A stretch of 62,827 nt of DNA. Source: Actinomortierella ambigua (lineage: Eukaryota > Mortierellomycota > Mortierellomycetes > Mortierellales > Mortierellaceae). The notes under the pieces were generated by a model. The model was not told where the DNA came from, did no database searches, and saw only the letters and a program-made list of their open reading frames with translations. Position 1 is the stretch's first letter; every line of letters begins with the position of its first letter. Position numbers and translations under genes: made by a program. Below, in pieces: positions 57,647-62,827 of the stretch. The DNA is taken from the NCBI GenBank assembly GCA_016098155.1, contig JAAAJB010000120.1:3950-66776 (forward strand). The letters run 5' to 3'.

Positions 57647-57961
57647 CTAGCGGCACGCGCCATGGTAAAAATCGCAACTCTGACAGCAGTCATAATTATT
57701 ATCGCAATATTCACCTGTTTGACCGCACATGGATTCGCGGAGTGGCGCTTGACGACTAGGGCCACGAGGGAGCCGGTGAGCGAAGGATCCTTGGCCACGA
57801 ATGCAGAGCAGATGGTACTGACGAGGGTAGCCAATATCCATGCAGATTTCGGGCGCGTTCTCAGCATGGGTGCCGGATGGGCAATCGTTGGCATCGCGGA
57901 CACAGTTGCTGAAGGCAACTGAGGCAATGGAAGCCAGGAGGGTGAGCTTTGTCAGGTGCAT
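57647..57961 (-). CDS. Secreted knottin-like (inhibitor cystine knot) peptide precursor, copy B
   Basis: 104 residues in one exon. The first 22 residues are identical to copy A. N-terminal cysteines are at 20, 27, 40 and 53, as in copy A. The linker is four residues shorter. The C-terminal knot has cysteines at 79, 86, 92, 93, 96 and 103 (Cys-x6-Cys-x5-Cys-Cys-x2-Cys-x6-Cys). Between the cysteines it shares little with copy A, while signal peptide, pro-region and flanking DNA stay close. That is the pattern of a secreted peptide whose active part diversifies after duplication. The TATA box and GAAA tract are conserved upstream. Function unknown. Confidence 0.78.
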   Translation of the reverse strand: MHLTKLTLLASIASVAFSNCVRDANDCPSGTHAENAPEICMDIGYPRQYHLLCIRGQGSFAHRLPRGPSRQAPLRESMCGQTGEYCDNNYDCCQSCDFYHGACR

Positions 57962-58048
57962 CGTAGAAAAGATTTGATATGCGACAGATGATGACGGAGC
58001 GTTACTAAAAAAAAAAGAAAGAAAGAAAGAAAGAAAGAAAAGGACTGG

Positions 58049-58056
58049 TATTTATA
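58049..58056 (-). promoter_or_regulatory. TATA box, knottin-like gene B
   Basis: TATAAATA on the minus strand about 90 bases upstream of the ATG, in the position equivalent to that of copy A. Confidence 0.6.
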
Positions 58057-58239
58057 GTGTTTTCAATTGCTAGTGCTCCATTGAGAATGCAAATGATGAC
58101 TTATGGCGCGACAAGAAATGGCATGACGAGGGAGAGAGTGCTGAGGAAGAGAGGGGAACACACCCACAGCGCATAACGAATAACAGGGTGTGGGAACGCC
58201 AAGGTGTGAATAATAAAGACGTGTGCCAGAGCATCGTAA

Positions 58240-58570
58240 GCCAGTAGTTTATTCACAATGCATCAAACACTCTATCCAGCTGTTTATGCCCTGTGCATAT
58301 GTTCTCTTCTTCTAGATACCCCACACTCATGCACGTTCCCATACCCTATTCTCTGTTTATGCGCCGTGCCTAGATCCTTCTTTTCGATACCTCTACTTTC
58401 TGTTCACGCGTTGTGCATATGTTTTCTATCTCACTACCCACGCCCTTGCACGTCCTTGCACGTCCTCATAGTCCCTTGTTCTATTCGTGCGCTATGTTTT
58501 CTATCTCTCACTACTTTCATTTGTTCCCACAGCTCTTTTTTCCTGTTCATGCACAGTTCCTGAACCCCCT
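58240..58570. repeat. Degenerate short tandem repeats, copy B
   Basis: Four to five units of 45-80 bases with cores such as CTGTTTATGCCCTGTGCATA and TCTGTTCACGCGTTGTGCATA, each followed by a CT-rich tail. Counterpart of the repeats in copy A. Confidence 0.6.
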
Positions 58571-58869
58571 TTCCCCCCTATCAGACCACAGTGGTTTGTT
58601 GATATAGCGTCCCTTAGGGTAGGAGAACTGGGTCATGGTAGCAAAGCCTTCCTAGCGACGTTGCATTCTGATCCTCCGATTCGGCTCGTCCTATCATACT
58701 GAAGCAGGTTTCACCAAGCGTCGGGCTACTCACCTACCAAACGTTCTCTTTTCTTTCACACGGACGGCTCTCTTTAGGGGTGACGAATCAACTACATACG
58801 GAGGCATCTCAAGCAGACAGGTTGATATGAAAGAAAAACCACATCTGCCTTGCGTCTGACCACTCTTAC

Positions 58870-59317
58870 CATGACAGCCAACATCAGCAACCAGCGCCCA
58901 CTTCCCCCCACCCCTCTCCCGCCCTCCATATCCACTGCTCTGCCCCCCCTCCACGCTCCTACTCTGCAGCTACCAAGAAAGCTGTCAGAAAATACCATGC
59001 GATTCTCTCGGTCCCCGAGTACACACAGCACACTACAACTTCTCCCAGCTTACGCAAATCTCATCCGGACTCAGTGGTTTACCATGGACTCCCGAAGAAA
59101 ACAAGCCTGGCAGATATCACCTTCGACCCTCCACTCAGCTATCGGCACCACCGACGGCGTTATCCCCATCGAACAAAGCAAAAAACAATAAGAACATCAA
59201 TATAGCTCTGGCTAACTTTGAGGTTCACTTTGATCAAGAAGAAGAAGAAGAAGAAGACAAAGACAACAATGCTCGCCAACTCGCTCTGACCATAACCGAG
59301 CACCACCAACGGTCATG
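58870..59317 (+). pseudogene. Decayed proline-rich coding segment, copy B
   Basis: Begins MTANISNQRPLPPTP and matches the remnant in copy A. The frame is lost early in the Pro-rich region and there is a further one-base difference near TTCGACCCTCC (TTTGCCCTCC in copy A). The GTTDGV, HFDQ and ARQLAL stretches remain readable in different frames, ending after EHHQRS. It is therefore non-functional, with lesions different from those of copy A. Confidence 0.5.
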
Positions 59318-60050
59318 AATTCCTAGCACAGGAGCCTATGGCGAAACCAATCGACATGCGTCCGCATCCTGGTGCACCAAGTACGATGCTTCAACACTCG
59401 ACACGCTCGACTGACTGTAGAACAGCCTTTTCTGTATGTGGAGCAATGGTATGTAAAAGGGTATGTTAATGTTAACCAAATTTGGCCAACTTTGCTGCTT
59501 CGCTCCCCTCCGATGCTTGAGTTGTACAAAAACACCAAGGTCTTGTACAATGTGGAGGTATTTATTGGGAAACAAGTGAACTACTGTAGATGTGCAAATT
59601 GATATGCACTTGGAAGGTGAGGCTGGGGGGGGGGATGTTTTGTGTATGCAAGGGTGCAGGGAGATGGAGGGCTCAGGAATGTGTGTATGGTTGCTTTCAA
59701 GTGGAATGTAAAAGGGCCAATCTTAAAGACTGGAAGCCAAGCGGTGAGGTAGGTAGGCATGGCCTACGGCTGAATTAAAGACAGATGTTGAAGCTACGGC
59801 CGACTCTGAGAGGCATTCTATTACCGCACTCTAAACAAAAGACATTTGTAATTGTTTGAGCGCTGGTTAGCTATCTTTCCAGCTTAACATCATTTTCGGA
59901 GTGTACATGTATGCCCAGAGTTCTTTACCTTGAATACAGTTCATCAACATTGTCATCGGTGTTTGTTGGGACCACGCCTCGATTCTTGGTAGCGGGAGGG
60001 TGTGGCAATGAGGCTTTGGTGGTGTTGATAGTGGTGGCAGTAGTGGTACA

Positions 60051-60959
60051 TAGTGGTGATGATGGTGGTAGTCGTAGTAGTGGTAGGAAAGGTTCTATTA
60101 AGTAAAGGAATGCAGTTTATCAAAGGCGTTATGCCAGTAGACGGTCATTTAGCATGCATGTGTATCCTCCAGTTCGCCAAACTCATTCGTAACCTCATTC
60201 ACCAAACACCGCACCTTTTTGTGATCGAGGATGAGTAAGAGTGGTCCCAGGTGTCTTGTTGCGAGGCCTAAATCGAACCACTAGCGCAGGTGAGTTAGCC
60301 GTACGAGGTCGGCCCACGAGTGTCTGATTGCAGAGAATGGGAGGAAGACGTGTCGCAAGGTGACAGAAGTTGAAGCGCTGGATGTGGCCTAACCAAGTGC
60401 ACGAGAGAGAGAGAGAGCGAAATGAGCTGGTTGGTTAGTTGTGAACTTGTCATCTCATTAACAGGACCACATGTTACATTCACTAGTGCTTCGAGCACAT
60501 ACCTTTGGAAGCTCAGGACAGCATATTGCTTGCGCGAAGAAAGCCCGCACAAACGGGCTGCGCCTACTGGCAGCTGGCGCTTTTGGTTATTGTTGTCTTT
60601 TCTTCTTTTGTTTTCTTCTTTTCTTTTCTTTTTCTTTTTTTTTCTTTCTTTTGTGGAGATGTGGAATGTGATGTGGAGAGTAGGGCTGTGTGTTGGGGGA
60701 TGCTGGCCGTGCCCTTTGAGGCAGTCTGAATGGTTATGATGGCTATGCAGTTGTCATGAGCTGCTTGTAACAAGTGCCAGGGCAAGGCTTGGGTTGGATG
60801 AGTGAAAGGTGGTGACCCGGGGAAGGGGAGTCTGGGGTTGTGGCAGATGTGTTCAAGAGTGCCAGTTTTTGATCTACGTGGAACGGCGAGGGAGAACAGG
60901 AGCAGTGAGAAGGCAGTGTCGGAATTGAATGGTTTTCATATTATGCAGCAGAGCCACCA
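60051..60959. other. Unassigned region after the duplication
   Basis: About 0.9 kb of mixed sequence with a long TTTTC tract (60598-60650). No recognised gene; a frame ending at 60238 has no visible motif. Confidence 0.4.
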
Positions 60960-61560
60960 CAAAAATATATACACTGTACCTTTGAACCCCCGGGGTTGTG
61001 GTGGCCACCTTTGTTGTTCTTGGGGACCATCTTCCTTTCGATGTGTGGTTGGTGTTGTTGATTCTTGTCTGTGGGGTGCATGGGATTGTGCTACTCAGAC
61101 CGAAGACGTTTAGCAAGGGAAGAAGTGTTAGCAAAGGACGTTTTCAACATGTCGCCCCACGTCCTACTCATTCTCTATTCATTATAGGGCTAGTAAATAC
61201 CAAGAACCATACCTTAGACCTTAGAGGATCAGCGAAAATGGTCCCCGGTCGCCTGGTTGGACGCTGCGGAAGACTGGGCGCCAGTGCAAAGGAAGCACGC
61301 AGCCCATATTCTTCATTCCAACCATTTGAGCTGGCGATCTTGAGCCATCCAGGCGAGGACAACAGACTGCTGGTGGTAGCCCTGGATAGGGAGCAAAGTG
61401 GGCTAAGAGATAAGAGAGAACTAGAAGCGATGTTAGCCATGAGTATTCTTCCTCTCCACATTCAGTCCAACTTTATCAATCGGCCAGTCCTTCATGTGCA
61501 AGTACCTTTGAACACCTTGGATGGCTGGGTGGGAATGACGGTTGTGGGATAGGAAGGGGA
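60960..61560 (+). repeat. Diverged repeat unit 1, possible decayed coding element
   Basis: Begins around CTGTACCTTTGAACCCCC and shares with the unit at 61850 its opening block (GTACCTTTGA...GGTGG/GCTGCCACCTT...GTTCTTG) and a later block (GAGGATC...AATGGTCCC...GTCG). An open frame runs to 61552, but the conserved blocks do not keep one common frame between units, so I make no protein call. Confidence 0.45.
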
Positions 61561-61845
61561 GAGGAGGCGCAGTTGTACATGGAATGATTTTGGTGTAGTG
61601 TACGAGATGAGGTGCCGAATGATATGGAGGGGGGTGGTGTGTCTTCCTCTTTCTTCTTCTCGCTCTTTTTTCTTTTCTTTTTTTTGTGGGGGGGGGGGCT
61701 TGGAACCGATAGGTGGTGGGGAGGTCCAGCGGTGGCCTTTGGACGGCTAACCATGAGCTATACGAGAAAGCAAAGGAGAGGAGTAGCAGATTTGGTTAGT
61801 CATCAATGTATTCACTTGTGCTTCATCCACTTAACCATTCAAGTC
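61561..61845. other. Spacer between diverged repeat units
   Basis: Contains a TTC/T-rich tract and a G run (61686-61699). No gene seen. Confidence 0.4.
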
Positions 61846-62357
61846 TATCACGGACATGTACTGTACCTTTGAGCCTCACAGGGGTGTGGCTGCCACCTTC
61901 GTCGTTCTTGCGGGACCATTTTCCTCTTACTGGGGTGTAGGTGTTGGTGGGTTTCTTTGAGATACACGAGAATTGTTCTAACAAGAGTGTGATGGAAAGA
62001 AGAAGGCACAGGAAATGGAGGGCAATGTCAGCGAGGGACTATTCCAACAAAATGCTTGTCAAGCGCCTCTCCATCCATTCAGTATCGAGCAGAAAACAAA
62101 AGTCATACCGGGAGTGTTTGAGGATCGACCACAATGGTCCCTAGTCGTCCAGTCACCTAGGCGCGGAGGGTACTTAGTAGAGGCCCTTGCCGAGGAGCAG
62201 GCCAAATGGGCTACACATACGGTCAAGGAGAATGTGAGGAGAGTTAGCCATAGGTTCTTTCCATTTGAACATTCAACAATTTCATCCGCCTGCCACTCCT
62301 TCTCGAGTACGTACCTCGAAGCGCCAAAGATGACTGTGTGGCGGACCAAATTATAAG
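61846..62357 (+). repeat. Diverged repeat unit 2, possible decayed coding element
   Basis: Counterpart of the unit at 60960, about 890 bases downstream. The frame 62015-62356 contains FEDRPQWSLVV and VEALAEEQAKWATH, which look protein-like. The equivalent segment of unit 1, read in another frame, gives LEDQRKWSPVAW. The family is not recognised. Confidence 0.45.
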
Positions 62358-62827
62358 AGGGTGAGGAGGGAGGGAGTTCCTCTTTCCTCTTTCCTCTTTC
62401 CTCTTTCTTTTCTTTTCTTTTCTTCTTCTTCTTCTTTTTTTTTTTTTTTTTTTTGCTTTGATTTTTTTGGAGTGATGTGGGTGTAGTGAGATACCGGATG
62501 GGCAGAAGTGGGGGTGCCAGATAGGCAGGAATGGATGTGGATACGGTCAAGTGGTGATGGTTTGTTTTGAGACGAAGGATAGTCGGTATAGATGTATAGG
62601 ACAGGAGGTAGAAGGTGTTCAAGTGGCGGTGGTGGATGTTCAAGTGGCAGTGGTTTGATTTGGAGGAAGGAGGTGGTGGGAATGGATGTTGTTTTGATGG
62701 GGTAGAGGAGTGCTTTGGGTTTTGGATCTAGGGATGTAGACAGCAAGCAAGAGCGTTAGGAATACAAACCTCATTGCCATCAAAAACAATCTATCATGTT
62801 CATCAAGTAGAAAGCGTACCTTGTAGG
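62358..62827. other. Right edge: CT-rich tract and unassigned sequence
   Basis: A TTTCC-type tandem tract and a TTC/T run occupy 62380-62470. The remainder reads on the minus strand as a Lys/Glu-rich and Pro-rich low-complexity frame that I do not call a gene. Confidence 0.4.

Larger units (their letters stand above)
57381..60050. repeat. Tandem segmental duplication, copy B
   Basis: Direct repeat of the block starting at 54213, slightly shorter, with the same internal order. It contains an expanded GAA run (59238-59256) where copy A has a mixed GAA/GAG run, and a longer GAAA tract (58015-58040). Confidence 0.85.

Noticed and set aside
55080..58570. Short repeats considered as a CRISPR array
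   Set aside because: Units are degenerate and unequal, spacers are not unique of fixed length, and the genome is eukaryotic.
60960..62357. Right-edge repeat units considered as Crinkler-type effectors
   Set aside because: No recognisable N-terminal Crinkler header or conserved recombination motif in any frame.
62351..62746. Minus-strand Pro-rich and Lys/Glu-rich frame at the right edge
   Set aside because: Low complexity created by a TTC/TTTCC tract; no supporting motif.
1..62827. Search by eye for tRNA, 5S rRNA and spliceosomal RNA genes
   Set aside because: No convincing tRNA T-loop/anticodon arrangement or known snRNA/5S core motif was seen; a covariance-model search would be decisive.

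Overview
This window looks like nuclear DNA of a filamentous early-diverging fungus. Mucoromycota, and perhaps Mortierellales, is my best guess, from gene content and intron style only. Genes carry many short GT-AG introns with tiny first exons (11-41 nt). Single-copy eukaryotic genes are present: Nup58/Nup49-type nucleoporin, LIS1/PAC1 and the Hsp90 activator Aha1. There are fungal families (a CreA/Mig1-like zinc finger, small secreted cysteine-rich proteins). The spaces between genes are rich in poly-A/T, CT/GA tracts and CA/GT microsatellites. There are two 10-N assembly gaps. I found no rRNA, tRNA or CRISPR array.

Left block (1-8.3 kb), three genes, all on the minus strand: a Myb/SANT-like nuclear protein that runs off the left edge and is open for at least 602 codons; an HSPA12-type Hsp70 ATPase in four exons with a long Pro/Gly-rich N-terminus; and a PaaI-like hotdog (thioesterase-fold) protein in two exons with a hydrophobic N-terminus.

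Central block (8.3-38.5 kb): about 30 kb with one convincing gene, an intronless 481-residue four-finger C2H2 protein resembling CreA/Mig1 (20,074-21,519, minus). It has a TATA box about 0.7 kb upstream and a long CT-rich leader with upstream reading frames. On either side lie about 11.7 kb and about 16 kb with no gene I can support. A decayed Harbinger/PIF-type transposase ends this block.

Housekeeping block (39.5-48.6 kb): Nup58/45 nucleoporin (+), LIS1/PAC1 (+, nine exons, 417 aa) and, convergent to it, Aha1 (-, five exons, 409 aa). The Aha1 has an unexpected C-terminal extension ending in a hydrophobic tail anchor.

Accessory block (50.3-62.8 kb): a CFEM-like secreted protein, a leucine-rich-repeat gene broken by two frameshifts, and a two-exon histidine phosphatase. 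Then comes a direct tandem duplication of about 2.7 kb, 54,213-~56,985 and 57,381-~60,050. Each copy carries a secreted peptide precursor whose C-terminus has inhibitor-cystine-knot (knottin) cysteine spacing, plus a decayed proline-rich coding remnant. The window ends in another pair of diverged repeats. This half looks like a fast-evolving secretome/effector-type island. The knottin pair, with identical signal peptides and strongly diverged knots, is the best candidate here for something undescribed.
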